Assembly (NCBI RefSeq): GCF_022965805.1
Contig: NC_133116.1
Span: 7,398,601 to 7,462,600, forward strand
Direction: 5' to 3'
Source of the DNA: Primulina eburnea
Taxonomy: Eukaryota > Streptophyta > Magnoliopsida > Lamiales > Gesneriaceae
DNA: 64,000 nucleotides
Shown here: positions 12,583 through 25,402 of the stretch, piece by piece
Layout: each line of letters starts with the position of its first letter
How positions within the stretch are numbered: position 1 is the stretch's first letter
Notes under the pieces: generated by a model
Told to the model about the DNA's origin: nothing
What the model saw: the letters and a program-made list of their open reading frames with translations, nothing else
The model's database searches: none
Program-made: the position numbers and the translations under genes

Positions 12583-13110
12583 TCATATTATCACAATCCC
12601 CACCTCAACTCGAAGAAAAAATGCTTTGTTTTCCACACAAGAAGAGAAACGTTTCCCATTTTGATTAATTTCAAGACCGCTCAAATTCTCGAAACCGCCT
12701 AGTTTCAAGATTTCTTCTGCCATTCCTAATCCATCTTCCTGTGCGGAAAATGGGCATTCAAGAAACTCAGCCAAACAGCGAAGACAAGAGAATTAGTTCC
12801 CATTTCTTTCAAAACTGTTCAAATACATGTGCTGATGCAAGAGAATTAGTTCCCATTTCTTTCAACCTCAATCTGATAGTAAATGCCAAAGTGACACGAA
12901 AACATCCTTGGGGTTCCTGCACAGATACAAAATCTTGCATGCGTGGGTATCGCGTACTGATTCCGGAAAGTAATGTATGTTTGTGGAAAACAGGCCTGGA
13001 GTAGGGAACAATTCGATATCCGGGATTTGATTATCGACATAGAGCTTGATTTCTAGGAACGGGACAAGATCACGAGGATTAACGGTGCTGATCAAAGTGT
13101 GATTTTTGGA
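12583..13110 (-). pseudogene. Cytosolic sulfotransferase (SOT family) pseudogene fragment
   Basis: Two minus-strand blocks resemble plant PAPS-dependent cytosolic sulfotransferases, which sulfate small hydroxylated metabolites. Block one (13095 down to 12868) contains NPRDLVPFLE, a LFSTNIHYFPESV stretch and the PAPS-contacting CKILYLCRNPKDVFVSLWH motif, then stops. Block two (12774 down to 12583) matches the C-terminal region: LAEFLECPFS-like, EEILKL..FENLS, and a degraded form of the final PAPS motif (FFLRVEVG where RKGEVGDW is usual). The N-terminal P-loop region and roughly 45 residues between the blocks are missing or scrambled. A 68-bp tandem duplication (about 12781-12875, GAGAATTAGTTCCCATTTCT twice) lies in the junction. 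Clearly non-functional. Confidence 0.85.
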
Positions 13111-13549
13111 ACTTTTGGGGAATATTTCTTTCGATTTACTAAGCTAAATATGATTCCCTTCAACCATACGTAGTGCCCGATTTAGGAGTGGAAACAAGAA
13201 AAACACCAGAATTTTAAGTTTGAATAAGTTTTTGACAAAAGATTGCTGATTGAAGAAATTTGGATGAATACCAGAAACCTCGGTATTGGTATATTTTCTC
13301 TTGTAGAAAATATTTTGGAAGGGGAGTAGAGGTTTCAACAGATATGTTTAGTTGGCTTTTTTCCTCCCTGCGATCCAGTGCATATACATCCATATGGTAC
13401 TGTATCAGAACTCTTTCATGTGAATAAAATCAAATATTATATGTTATATACGAGAGGTAGATGGAACCTTCCTCCATTTTCTTGGAAATATATATTGAGT
13501 TGATTCATTCGAATAAACAAATAATTATATGATTCTTCAAAGATTATTA

Positions 13550-14420
13550 GTCACGCACTGAGACTAGGTTAGTTGACACCGACGTTGTTTTACAATAACA
13601 CAATCAAAACAACAAGACTCGTAGTACGTATAAACCAAAATCAGTTTATAACTCATAATCAAATGCAAATTGTTTTTACAACGAAAATTCCCCCAACGAT
13701 AAAAATTATGCGGAAGTGTTTAAAATAGAAAAACAAATATAACCCAAATAAACATAAATCTAAATTAAATTCGACCATCATCAACCTGAAAACTGGTATT
13801 GTTCTTCTTCCTCTATTTGTTCGAGCAAATACTTAACAAATATACATGAATTTCGAATAAAAACATATCATGCATAACGTAATTCATATCATAAACATAT
13901 TTTTGGTCTAGGCATCGAGATTCCTCTACTTTCCATTGTTTACTGATATCATACTCTAATTTTTACTTCTCTAAGAGGGCAAGTCCATATAGCGCTTACA
14001 ATCTCACCGTGTAAGGGCCATAAACATATCTCATGTTGGGATTACATTACCACTCGTATCCAATTGAATCCTCACAGTGCCAAAACATGTATAAAACATA
14101 CGATAATCGTAGAAATAGGATAATGGTGCTCGATCGAAACTTTCAAAAACGAAATAATTCATACAAAACATAAATAAACACATTTACCTTAGATCATAAA
14201 TGCTAAAAAAACATGAAGGGCACTCTTTTTGGCTAGGATTTTCGATCCTCCTTGGATCTGAACTGTAGCAGACCTTTGCTTCTCGACAGAATATGAAGTA
14301 CAAAAATTCGAAAATTCAGCAACTAGCACTTGGAGAGCAACTTTTTCGAAAGTATGGAGTGTTTGAATGGTGTAAATTTTGAGTGACCTAGGTGTGATAT
14401 TTATAAGGGTGAGGTGAAAA
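13550..14420 (-). mobile_element. Degenerate LTR remnant, family B
   Basis: The left edge (GTCACGCACTGAG...TTGACACCGACGTTGTTTTACA) matches the 3' end of LTRs such as that at 51838 read on the minus strand, and more distantly the Ty3 LTR end ...GCCGGTGTCAACC...GCGTGACA. A minus-strand TATA-like motif (TATAAATATC) lies near 14395. No TSD and no partner were found. Confidence 0.5.
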
Positions 14421-14616
14421 TCTTACCAAAATTCGTTGATAATCCTTCCAAAATTTCGAGATGCTTCTTCCATAATTTTAAGATAATTATTTCATAATTC
14501 GATATGCTTCTTCCATACATAATATCATGCCATAAATTAAAAAACATGCCCACCAAGTATATTTACATTTCGAATTTAGATTTTGGACTGGATGGTTGAA
14601 TGTAGACTGTTTTCTT

Positions 14617-14802
14617 ATACAGATTCATAATTTTATGAGATTGTATCACATATTTTTAATCGTGAGACATATTAATTATGCTCATATTTACATTAAAATA
14701 TAATACTTTTGGTAAAATGTAATATTTTTTTCATGGATGACTCAAATAAAAAATTTGTCTCACAAAATTGACCATGAGATTGTTTCACAAGAATTTTTTG
14801 TG
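14617..14802 (-). mobile_element. TGAGACGGTCTCAC-family MITE-like copy
   Basis: Core TTTTTTCATGGATGACTCAAAT plus terminal GAGATTGTTTCACAAGAATTTTT. Termini are mutated relative to fresher copies. Confidence 0.45.
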
Positions 14803-15148
14803 TAAGCGAAGAAGCTGTCATTAAATTTGAAGTTTATTTAAAATCATCTTCTGCTTTATTCAATTTTGATCTTTATATGCTTTTCTAATAAGTATATTCA
14901 ACTCGGCATAGAAAAGCTTTGGTGGTTAAAAATCAACATATGTTTACTTATTTCGCCACTTATGCAAATCACCATTCTAACCACCAAATATCACAGGGAA
15001 GGTTAATGTCGATCGGTTCGATTTAGAATCATTTCTATTCAATTTGAAACATGTTTAAACCGATTCTGATAATTGTTATATATGAATTATTCACTTCTAT
15101 TTTGATTGATTATAACTGTTATCATGATTAAGTTGACTCTTGTTTGAG

Positions 15149-15679
15149 TAGGGGTGGCAAATGAGGTGAGGACGGGGGTGTGGATTTGTCATGCATCCAC
15201 ATCCCCGTCCTCGAATTTCATCCCCAATCTCATACCCCTCTTAATCTCCGTTTTTTCGTTTCGAGGAATCCCTAAACCAGAAACCGAGGGGATCGAATTC
15301 TCATCCCCGACCCATCCATGTCTCAAAATATTAATGGAGCATGACGGGGGTGGGTTCAGAGATTCCCTGTACCAAAGCTTATTATTATATATTATTATTA
15401 GTAATAATATTAATATTAATAATATTGTTATTATTAGTATTTTAAAAAATAACGTTGTTATATTATTAATGCTAATATTATTATTATTATTATTATTATT
15501 ATAAATATTATTTGCGGGACGGATTTGGAGATGATGATAGTATCTCCATACCAACCCCGAACTATTTAGGAAATTTTCAAAAATCCCCGAATCTGAACTC
15601 GAAAAAATCAAGGATCCCCGTCACCATTTCGGGTTTTTCTCCCCAGATTCTGAACTCGTGAGGAAAATTGTCATGCCTA
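15149..15679. mobile_element. hAT-like MITE with TAGGGGTGGCAA end
   Basis: The left end TAGGGGTGGCAAAT is a common plant hAT-MITE terminus. The right end, reverse-complemented, is TAGGCATGACAA (8 of 12 matches). The interior alternates CCCCG-rich strings with a long (TTA/ATA)n tract at about 15378-15505. ORFs across it on both strands are low-complexity artefacts. No clear TSD. Confidence 0.4.
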
Positions 15680-16317
15680 TTAATTACTGATACATTCCAT
15701 ATTTCAAATATATGTTCTTAAGTTTTCACTATAGATATCAAAATAACGAGATATTGACCAACCGTTCGATCTCACATTTTTATGTATGGTATCGATGTCG
15801 ATTTTATATGTGCATTGTTTTACTAGCACTCGACTAAAATTTTCAAATATTAAAAGATATAATAGGCTCGATTTTAAGAACACTGATACTCAAAATTACA
15901 CAAAAAAACAAAACAAAGATAAAATTACAGTTTTCCCTTATTTACAAACATTGATCGCCCATGAAATTCCATCATATATTAATTACTACATTTTATATTC
16001 ATGTCTTTTGCATTTATTCAAATTATATCTTCTCATACAAAAATTAATGAATATATTCAACTTCGATGGTCAATTTCTTGTACTTTTAAAGACAAACATA
16101 CCAACTCGTCATATTTAGACTTTTGAAAATAAATTATTGTACCAACTACCACCATCGAAAATAAGTACTCTACCAAGTGCCGACAACCTTTAAAAGATCA
16201 GCATCTTGGTCTTTTGGTCACTTTTGAAAAATAAGTACTCAGATATCATCATTATTATTATATAATTTACCCCTTTTTATGTATTTCTTCAATTCTACCC
16301 CCTAATTTTCGTCAGTG

Positions 16318-16358
<41 letters not shown>

Positions 16359-16929
16359 TAACCAAAACTTCTTGGGTTGAGTGAAATCTTCGATTACTCC
16401 GAGGTCTGGTAGGAAGTAAAACTATTGGGAAATATGCACAGATGAAAATCAGTTAAAGCCGTCAGAAATGTTTCCAGCATAGCTCCACTAATGCTCAAAT
16501 CAGAGCTTGAACAAAGATGACAAAAGTAAGTGTGAAATATAACGGTGCTAAGTGTAAAGATGAGTAAATTAATTAAACTATGCACATGCCTCATATTTGT
16601 ATGTGTTAAAAAAGCAGTTGCCTTATTGCCTTACTGGATTTATATTTATCTGCGCCAGATTGATAAATTCGTGCTTATTCCCAGATCTTCGGGATTTCCT
16701 TCCAATCATGAGATATTTGAACATTCACTTTCTTATGAAGATATTGAAGATTCGATCGTTCATGGTCAGGAAACTGTACGTGCCTGGGTAGGTCCTTAAG
16801 CAGGTCGTTTGGTATGGAGTCGGGTGCTTTCATACCTCCGACCCTAGTTGGCCGTCTATGCCAGTTATGAGATCGGGTAGGACTTATTTATGAACGTAAG
16901 CCACCACAAAATTTCAATATATAAGTCTC
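15680..16929. other. Spacer without supported genes
   Basis: AT-rich, with (TA)n at about 16328-16354. Short ORFs around 16545-16799 do not resemble a known family. Confidence 0.4.
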
Positions 16930-19900
16930 GGGTCGAATCTGTTGTGAAAACACCCAATTTCAGTAGAGCTAGCATTCTCAGCAACCATGCAGAGCAGCAA
17001 TTTCAAAATTCAGCAGAAAATTTCAGCAGCCAAGTTCAGCGGCACGAAATTCAGCAGTCGAATTAAATTCAGCACGGCGAAGTTCCGCGGACCATTTCAG
17101 CATACCATACGAATAGTCAGTTGCTTATTCGAACTTGTAACTGATACATTAACTCAAAAATAATGATAGATAATGATAGAAAATGACAATAATGGTGAAG
17201 CTAGCAGTAATATTTTTGTGACGTCCCGAAATTTGAGATCCACATGAACTACGTGCGTTCAAGTTATTAAATTCCTTATGTATTTTATTAAATGGTTTTA
17301 ATGCATGTTTAATTCATTGATTTGGGTTTTAATTCACAATTTAAGAATTTGCATTATTTTAATATTTATGTTTAATTGATGGACGTTAAAATACTTTTTG
17401 AGTTTCATGTTTCAGGCGATTATTCGAGGCGGGATCGAGGAAAAGACCGGTGACGATTTTTAGCAATTTAAAGTGTGGTATTTTATTTTAAGTTAAGAAT
17501 GGGGCATTTTAAATAATTTATTAAGTTTTTAGTATTTTAAAAGCCTTATTTATGTATTTAGTAATTTAAGAGTTTAGAACTTTTAAAATTAGTATGTAAT
17601 TATTTTAATAGAGGAGTTTGATTAAATTAGTGTGTGTCAACCTTTAATTAGTATTTTAATTAGTTAATTTAGCACTAAATTCTCCTAATTAAAAACCCAC
17701 ACACACGTTACACACATTCACACACACTTACATGTTTTTACACACACTAAAACACACAACACACCCTACACATCTTATTTTCAGATTTTTAAAAGGAGAG
17801 AAACCTAGGGTTCCATAGCATTCAGCAGCCGCCCCACCCCCTTCACCATTCCATCAATTTCGAGAGTTTTCATCGCAAGATTTTAACGCCACGTTCGTCC
17901 TGGATCGAGCCTCGCACCGTCTCCGCTTCAGTATCGTCGTATCGGTATTTTTTATACATCAAAAGGCACGCATAATCTCTCTTTTCTGCGTCGATCATGT
18001 CATAGTATGTGTTGCGTTGTTTTTATGCGTAAAATCCACGTATGATGTGTAGTAGTTTGAGCAGGAAATTTATCGATGCGTTTGAAAGAGTTTTTAGATC
18101 TGAAATCCCGTTTTCACTGTATTTTGAGTTACTGCGAATTTTCGGTCAAGATTTTGAGAAAACTTTCAACGTGAAAAACGTAGAACGTTGAAAGTTTTCT
18201 GTAAATTGTGTTCTTGAAGTTATTTGTTGCAGGCTTCGTTGGACATCACCGGGCTTGTGCTACTACATTTAGATATATTACGAGATGTATTTACGTAGAC
18301 TTGACCTCGTTTATGTAAATTGTGTTCTTGAAGTTATTTGTTGCAGGCTTCGTTGGACATCACCGGGCTTGTGCTACTACATTTAGATATATTACGAGAT
18401 ATATTTAGGTGTTATTTGGTGGTTCGTTTGGGTCGGGATTGGCTTGGGATGTAATAGAAGTCGTAGGAAGTGAAACGATGCCTAATTACGGGTTATTGTT
18501 GTGTTGGAATTAATTGTTGATACTTAGGGAGGTTTGGGGCGTTTTTACGGGTTTGAATCAATGTAATAACATCCTAGGATGAGTCTCAAGGTGTTGGTTC
18601 ATGGTCCTTAGGCTTGGATTGAAAGAGTGAAAGATTAAGTTAGTGAGTTTTCGTGAATTTGCAAAGACAGAGGGTACCCGGACCCCTTCCCGGACCCCGG
18701 CACGGAGTCCGTGTTCTTTTTCCTTCAAAAATACGAATTTCCAGAGCCTACCCGGACCCGTACACGGGGTCCGTGTACCCCCTCTTTTTAAAAAAAAAAT
18801 TAAATTTTTTTTTAGGATTTTCTTCGGGGTTCTATATCATGGCTTAGTACGATGGTTAAAATTTATTTATGTAAAAATATAGGATTTGTTTTGGGTTTTC
18901 ATGTCATGGTTTAGTACGATGATTAAACGAGGTCAAGTCCAGAGCGAACTAGAATGTCATAAGCTACTTATTCACTTTGGTGGTGAGCTCGAGTACCTAC
19001 GTCTAAGACATGCAAGTTAAGTATTTAAATTCATGGTAGTATGTGCAACAACAGCCCCAGTCGAAGTCCAACGAATCCCTCAACGCCAAGTAAGTATGAT
19101 GACGTGCAAAGAAAATATTTTAAGTCTTTGGAGATATGCTAAATGTCTTGTGACCAAATTATGTTAGGATTGGAAAACGTTAAATTATGAACGGGGACCA
19201 ATCCGCCCGTTAAATTATGAACGGGTTAGATCGAGGTTGGAAAGCGTTAAATTATGAACGGGGACCAACCAGCCCGTTAAATTATGAACGGGGATCTCAT
19301 GTATGTGGCAGTAGATATGTCCCTGTCAGCCCAGTACTGTGGTTTGTCTGATCAGGCGTTTATTATGTATGAGTCACTTGCTTTGAAACATGCCTCTACA
19401 CAAAATGATGAAGTTATGTATGTTCAAGTATGCAGTATGTTTATGAAAGTTTATGTTGATGGCACGTCTAGTTATGTACGTACGTATGTCCAAGTTTATT
19501 ATGCAAGTTCAAGTTTCAAGTTATGTATGTCCTATTTTAAAGTGCATGTGATTTTATTACGTAGTACTTGTTATTCCAGCTTATACGTGTTGAGTCTTTA
19601 GACTCACTAGACTTGATCGATGCAGGTGAGTATGTTGATGAGGAGACAGGAGGTGGCGACCAAGGGGCATGCTTGGACTGAGCGGAAGGCTAGACCCGAG
19701 GACCGCCATGTTTAAGTTTTTTGCAAAAGTTAAATTACTCTGATCATATTTTGATGGAAATACTTTGAGCAAACATTTTGTGAGCAAATTTTATTGTAGT
19801 TATTTTGAACAACCATGTCTTATGGGGGACTTGGTTGAGATATTTATGGCAAACTTTGAATGTTATTTTATGTTTAAGAAAATTTTAAATTTTTCCGCAA

Positions 19901-20095
19901 ATTTTGAGTAAGAAAAGTACGTTACGTTACAATTTTACCCCACAAATATGAATTTTTGAATTAATATTACACAAAATCTGCAACATATCACTGAAAATTT
20001 CGAAGTAAAGAGCAACTTTATTCTCTAGAAGCATTTCAGTAACGAGAACAGACAAATTTTCAAAAACATCAACCGTTTTAGATATTTCATGGTTT
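16930..20095 (+). mobile_element. Old Ty3-type LTR remnant split by a solo LTR
   Basis: 16930-17216 resembles the first part of the intact Ty3 LTR at 53731 (CCAATTTCAG..CAGCAG-rich, then TTCGAACTTGTAACTGATACATTAAC). 19937-20095 resembles its continuation (ATCACTGAAAATTTCGA...GTAACGAGAACAGACAAATT...ATCAACCG). The two parts line up once 17217-19931 plus one TSD copy is removed. Divergence is high, so this is an ancient relative. Confidence 0.6.
17217..19931 (+). mobile_element. Solo LTR, 2715 bp, TSD ATTTT
   Basis: Begins TGTGACGTCCCGAAATTTGAG and ends ACGTTACGTTACA (TG..CA). It is flanked by identical ATTTT at 17212-17216 and 19932-19936. No internal coding domain; the ORF at 19284-19601 is not a recognised protein. 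Internal repeats: a 113-bp-period duplication (about 18202-18292 and 18314-18405) and GTTAAATTATGAACGGG modules at about 19165-19300. The long LTR length would fit a Tekay/Del- or Retand-type Ty3 family, but this is inference. Confidence 0.85.
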
Positions 20096-20419
20096 TAAAA
20101 AATATTAATTCCAATTTGGTCTCAATTTGGTTTCAATCCAGCTTAATTGAGTTATACTCTTAATCCAATATCGATTCAATATGATATCATATAGGAATAA
20201 CTGAGTTTCATCACAGGACAATCAGGAACCGGTTTAATATGGTCTGGAACCAATCCGACTCGGTCCGTAACATGCCTATTTTCAACTAATATTTCTCACA
20301 AAAACTGATGATTATATTTAAATATTTTTTGGTATTCTTGACCGAATGCTAAAAGTACATGTTTTATGTGTACCAACATATTTCATTTTTAAGTCCCTAA
20401 AGGATAATATAACAAAATA

Positions 20420-20478
<59 letters not shown>

Positions 20479-20880
20479 GTTGATTTGCACGAATATAATA
20501 TATTATAACATTTTGTCCATGACTTTCAAATAAAAAACATTTTATCCAATGTTCAATTGGAGTAAAAATATAAACTTAAGCTCCTGCCCACCCACCTACA
20601 AAGATGATGATGCCCACGTCCTTCATTTTTTTGGGCCCTCAAATAAGGAAAGTATCACATTTTTTATTATATAATTATTTGATTTATCAATCATATTTAT
20701 ATTTATAATAAAAAAATAATATTTTTGACGTAAAAACATATATCTAATAAAATTGACTGGTGAGACTGTCTCATATAAATTTTGTTGTATTTTTAATTTT
20801 TTTGGTCGGATATTTATTTAAAAATATCAAATTTGATTTTTTTTAGCAAATATTTTTTCATTTTTTTTATTTTTCACTAA
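20096..20880. other. Spacer with (TAA)n microsatellite
   Basis: (AAT/TAA)n occupies about 20418-20478. A decayed TGAGACGGTCTCAC-family copy lies at about 20655-20785. No gene seen. Confidence 0.5.
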
Positions 20881-22742
20881 AAACAGACATCATATGAATA
20901 TCATTAATGACTTTCTCAGCTGTTTCCATACATTGTATTATTTTATGTATACATTTGTGGCAAATGTTGTGTGGTTTATACGGCCGACATTTCTGTATCA
21001 TCTCACATTCTTTCAATACCATTTACATACGAATTTGGTTATGATTACGATTCGTGGATACAGAACTGTGTCGCAGCTGCGAAGTATACTCTACTTTCTT
21101 CTTTTTCCCTTTTTTCCTGAGTTATTTTATTTTATTTCTTTTCAATTTTATAACAATATTTTATTGACTCTCAAAGGAAAATTTTCCTTATTGTGCTTTA
21201 AAGAGGATGCCGAGGTAATCGATTTTAAGCTACTTTTTTTCACTGTCATTTCTGTTTTTATTGTTTTTTTAGGTCTCTTTTTAGTGGGTTTTCATGTAAG
21301 TCAAATTTATGCTGTTTTTTCACCATCATATCTGATTATCGTGAATGAATTGCTAGGATTTTGTTCTGTTCTTTTTGGGTTTTTGTTTTCTTAATTTCTT
21401 TCTTGTTTTTGTGAAAACTTCAGTGTTTTATATTTTTGCGGATTTGGTACAGTAAAATGTGTCAGACTTTTGGGGCAAATTGGGTATGCAAGTGAGATCA
21501 TGTAGAAGTTGGAATAAAATGATCATTTGGGTACTACCTTTATGCTAGCATCTCATCAACCCTAACGTGGGCTCCTAATAAGCAGTACCAATGTGAAAAA
21601 TGTGAACTTTTAGAAAAATAATATATAAATGATTAAGTGGGGATTGGGGTTTTGTACTTTAGGAAAAATGGGAGTGAAATGTGAGATATTTTGGGTGTTA
21701 AAGTTTTGTTGAGATGTCTGGAAAGGTGTTTACTTTTCTTGTCTTGTTCTTCATATTCCGACGAAGGGAAGATTCCAGAGCTTGCGCCACTGTTCATACA
21801 ATAATAAGGAAAAAATGTATTTTTTTCTATCCTTTTCTTTTTCCTAAATGTTCTTGCTTGAAACCATTGCCCTGTTTTATTACATTGTGGATTTGTGCAG
21901 TTTCTGCTTGACCTATTTTGAAAATTCATTTGTTTATTTTCATGATATCCGAGGCTATAAATGCTTGTGCTTATAAATGGACTTATAAGAAACCAGTGCA
22001 ACACTCTTTTAACTTTATTACCTTCAATTTTTTACTCCATAAGATCTGGAATTTAAACTGGTAATGATTTTGATTTCCTGGAAGTGAAATCAAGCATTGG
22101 AGGTCTTTGTTAGTCATGAGCTTTCTTTTTTAGATATATTTTTTGGACTTCTATTACGATTTGTTCATCTGGAATTTAAAGTGATAATGATTTGATTTCC
22201 TGGAAGTGAAATGAAGAATTTGGAGGTCTTTGTAAGGCATGAGCTTTCTTTTAATATATATTGAACTTATGTTATGATTTGATTCATTAGGTGTAGCTAA
22301 GAAGTGGACAAGATCATAAAATTTCTGTCATTTGGTAGAATCATGAAGTAAGATGTTGAGAAGGTTAAATAACTATAATTCAAATGAATAAAATAACTTT
22401 TATTCCAATGGATATAGCTTGAGATAGGCTCTGTTCAACCTGCATCATCTCTGGGTGGATTTGTTTGGCGGAAATGGTGTTTAGTTTATATTTTTTGCAA
22501 CCAGCAATACTTACGTTCCACAGTTAATGCCACATTGATGCTTGTGCTGCATGAATTTATTTATTTTCAGCTAGTGATTTCATCTTTAGGTTACAGAGCT
22601 CTTTTCGTGTTCTTTGGAACATCGTGACAGACTAGTGTTTTATCGCAGAACTCTTGTTTCTGAACCACTTAATGCAACCGACGGTGTCTTTGACATGCTT
22701 AGGGAAACATGAACACGAAGGAAAATTGGTGAAATACGTTTT
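20881..22742 (+). other. Probable upstream/leader region of the gene at 22743
   Basis: T-rich sequence with several plausible splice sites. The last acceptor, TTTTATCGCAG, ends at 22650, about 90 bp before the ATG at 22743, which suggests leader introns. A 166-codon ORF at 20894-21394 is hydrophobic because the DNA is T-rich; I do not support it as a gene. Two copies of a segment containing CTGGAATTTAAA...GATTTCCTGGAAGTGAAAT occur at about 22047 and 22169. Confidence 0.3.
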
Positions 22743-24075
22743 ATGATTCTAGAAGTATTGGTGAGGAAGCTGATCCCATCTATTAGAGGTAAAGAGATAC
22801 ATCGATTGAATGATTCTGAAAGGGGCAACGGCCCTTTAGCATTTGAGGTAAATGGTGAAAACGGCATCGCCATACTAAAGTTTTTGGAAGATTTATTTGA
22901 TGATAATGAACGTGTAAGTATGGATTCTCTGAGAAGCGAAGATTCGAGTGAAACAAAAGGTCAAAGTTTGCAGAGCAGTAAGAAAAGAGATTCCCGCCAT
23001 TCTACCTCAGTGCGAATTACTATTTCCGACTTGTTTGAGGCAGATGAGGGTTTGTACACCGATAAAAATGTTTTGGAATGTGAAGTGCCTCAGTTGACAG
23101 CTTGGTACATAGAGACTAGTAATGGCCACGTTGTGAAGGACATATGCGTCGATGAAGTGGTGAATGTGAAGGAGAAAATTTTGATCGAAAGTTACGAGGT
23201 CAGGACTCTAACCGAGGCTTCAGAAGAGGAATCTTTCGTAGAAAAAAAGCTTCCGGTTGAAGAGTTCGGTACACGAAGTTTCCTTAGTTCTTTTATAAGC
23301 TCGTTGGAGGATCAGGGAAACACACCTTTGCAGCCACTTCATCAAGTATGTGACACTAACATTGCATGTTGCGTCATGCTCTATTCAATATAAACTACAA
23401 TTATACTATATTTTGAACCTAGTAAGTATTTAAAAATGGTTGGTGCAATTTTCTGGGATGCAGGACTTTTCCAAAGATGAAGTTTCTGAGAGTCCTTCAA
23501 CCTTATCAGCAGAAGCCAATCCGAAAGGAGAGAACCAATCTGTCGACATACCATATGATAGTGAGATCGAAAATGGAAGCATTACTTTCAATTTCAAGTA
23601 CTCTGCACCCAGGGAATCAAGAAATGCAAATGGGAGTATGGAAAATATAAAAGAAAAGTTGGAATTGGATGAATCAAGCAATTTTCTCGAGAATACCAAC
23701 TATCATGTAGACGATATATCAGATACTAGAAGTACTAGCGTAGTTCAGTGCTCTAACACGACGGACAACACAGGAGACATCCATGGACAAGCACTTAACA
23801 TTAAAAATGTTAGTCCGGGTAATGCTTCCAAGCATAACCGAGTTCAAGGACCTAGCTACAAGAGCATGAGAACTGAAATTTCTAATGTAGAATCCCTTGA
23901 TCACAAGTGCGTCAACTCTAATCATCTTTCTATACGGACTACTGATCCACGTGTTACCACCACCACATGGAGCCAATTTTCTAATGTAGAATCCCTTTAT
24001 GGTATTATAGATGTTGAACGTGACAACTTCACCACCAACACATGGAGCCAATTGTCATCCCTGCACATCGATTAA
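22743..24075 (+). CDS. Two-exon plant protein of unknown function, 404 codons plus stop
   Basis: Exon 1 is 22743-23345 and exon 2 is 23464-24075. The intron has donor CAA|GTATGT and acceptor GATGCAG|GAC, phase 0, and both exons stay open across the junction. The ATG was chosen because an in-frame TGA lies about 35 nt upstream. The product is hydrophilic and acidic: a VRKLIPSIRGKE-like N-terminus, a FLEDLFDD segment near residue 55, Ser/Glu-rich middle, and a GSITFNFKYSAP stretch in exon 2. Near the C-terminus the string SNVESL and the words TWSQ(F/L)S are repeated. No enzyme motif, signal peptide or membrane span is visible. The SITFNF stretch loosely recalls plant proteins annotated as gar2-related, but I cannot confirm that. 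Beyond the TAA the same frame stays open for about 45 codons, so the stop could be premature and the gene decaying. A large LTR element begins 479 bp downstream. Confidence 0.5.
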
Positions 24076-24548
24076 GGCTCTTCCAGTGAAAAGAAAGGCC
24101 TCCCTAAGATCAATGGAACATCTCGGTCTTCTTCCATGTCCAATGTTACAAAGTCAGGAGGAAAAATAAATTATCTACTTTTACCAATACATCCTCAAAA
24201 ACTCCTCGAGGAGAAGTGAGTGATCTATTAGCCAGCTTCAAGGTGATCGTAGTAGGTTTCACTTATTCAAGCTCAAAGTCTATGAACATAGACAAAAATA
24301 TTAAATTTATTTGCTCCTAAATCACAAAGTGGCATGTTAAGAGAAGAACCACCAATAAAACAATGAATAATGAAACTCTCTAGATCATTTAGATTTTGTA
24401 GTAGCATTTTTTGCAAAATTGCACTGCAAAATATTTGGTCAGAAACTTGATCTTGATCTTTAGTTGGGCTGACTTTGCTGATGGAAAATACTTGGTCAGA
24501 AACTTTGAACCCACATCAACCCATGTTGGATGCTCCCCAAAGGTAAAG
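24076..24548 (+). other. Downstream region of the 22743 gene
   Basis: Possible 3' UTR or decayed C-terminal coding sequence. TTGGTCAGAAACTT occurs twice (about 24435 and 24494). No further domain recognised. Confidence 0.3.
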
Positions 24549-24553
24549 ACTGC

Positions 24554-25201
24554 TGATGCGATCCTTGTGAAATGGACGAGCCGGGTCGGGAGCTCCACAG
24601 GATCTGCTATCAATAATTTATTTCAGGAAGATGAGCAAAGTAGATGGCTTCGGCTGTCACCTGCACACAATGAAATGAACTCGTGAATGGGCGCCGGAGG
24701 GGTGTCCGGCGTGGCCACTCCGATGCTTAAGTCAGCAGGGTACTCAAGCAAGAAACCAATGTAGCCAAGTAATGGCTGTGTGATTGGTGTAAATGAATGA
24801 ATCTCTATATGTAAAGAGAGAACCTGGTATTTATAGTAGGAGAAGTAATAATGACCTCGATTTGCATGTACACCTACCACTCATAGCATTTGATGTTGAC
24901 TTCCTGTCAAGCTGTCCTATTTTTCCATCGTATCACATCAATAGGATTATGTCGGGTGCGCTTCTCGAGACAAGATCTTATCTTCTGAACCACTTGAATG
25001 CGACACTGTAATCGAGGTGCCCGGGTAGAATGCTTTATACAAGAGATTTATACAAGAGCTCGAGCCTATGACTGCCCGGAGAGTAGAGCATGGGCTTCCA
25101 CCTGCCCGGCTCCAGAAGAATCCACCTGCAGACTTACTCGAATTTGGGAATCCATTTGATATTCCGGGTCATCCATGACCCGGGCTCTTACGGGGGTATC
25201 A
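24554..25201 (-). repeat. Left LTR (3' LTR in element sense) of the LARD-like element
   Basis: Direct repeat of 31842-32489. The four differences seen are single-base (for example AGTAGATGG against AGTATATGG, and TTTGCATG against TTTGCGTG). On the minus strand a TATA-like CTATAAATACCAGG lies at about 24824-24837. ORFs here on either strand are duplicated in the other LTR and are not genes. Confidence 0.9.
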
Positions 25202-25402
25202 TCACACATCCCTTAAATAGTCGGGTTAGAGTCATACTCGCTGTCCCGATCAGTCATGCTTGGATTCCCAAAGAGATAATCAATCTTGTTCTATAAAAGC
25301 ATCGGGGGCTTCATGTCTCCTAGAAATGAGAAGAAATGCCGGAGTATCGTGCCTCATGGACTTGAGATAAGATGCCGAGGCCTTTTGTCTCTCGGACTTA
25401 CT

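Noticed and set aside
15154..15611. ORFs on both strands of 116-140 codons
   Set aside because: Driven by a (TTA)n tract and MITE sequence.
16545..16799. 84-codon plus ORF with SNHEIFEHSLSYEDIEDS
   Set aside because: No recognisable domain, no splice or promoter context, and overlapping ORFs in another frame of similar length.
20894..21394. 166-codon hydrophobic ORF
   Set aside because: T-rich DNA gives Phe/Leu-rich translation; no family resemblance, lies in a probable leader or intron region.
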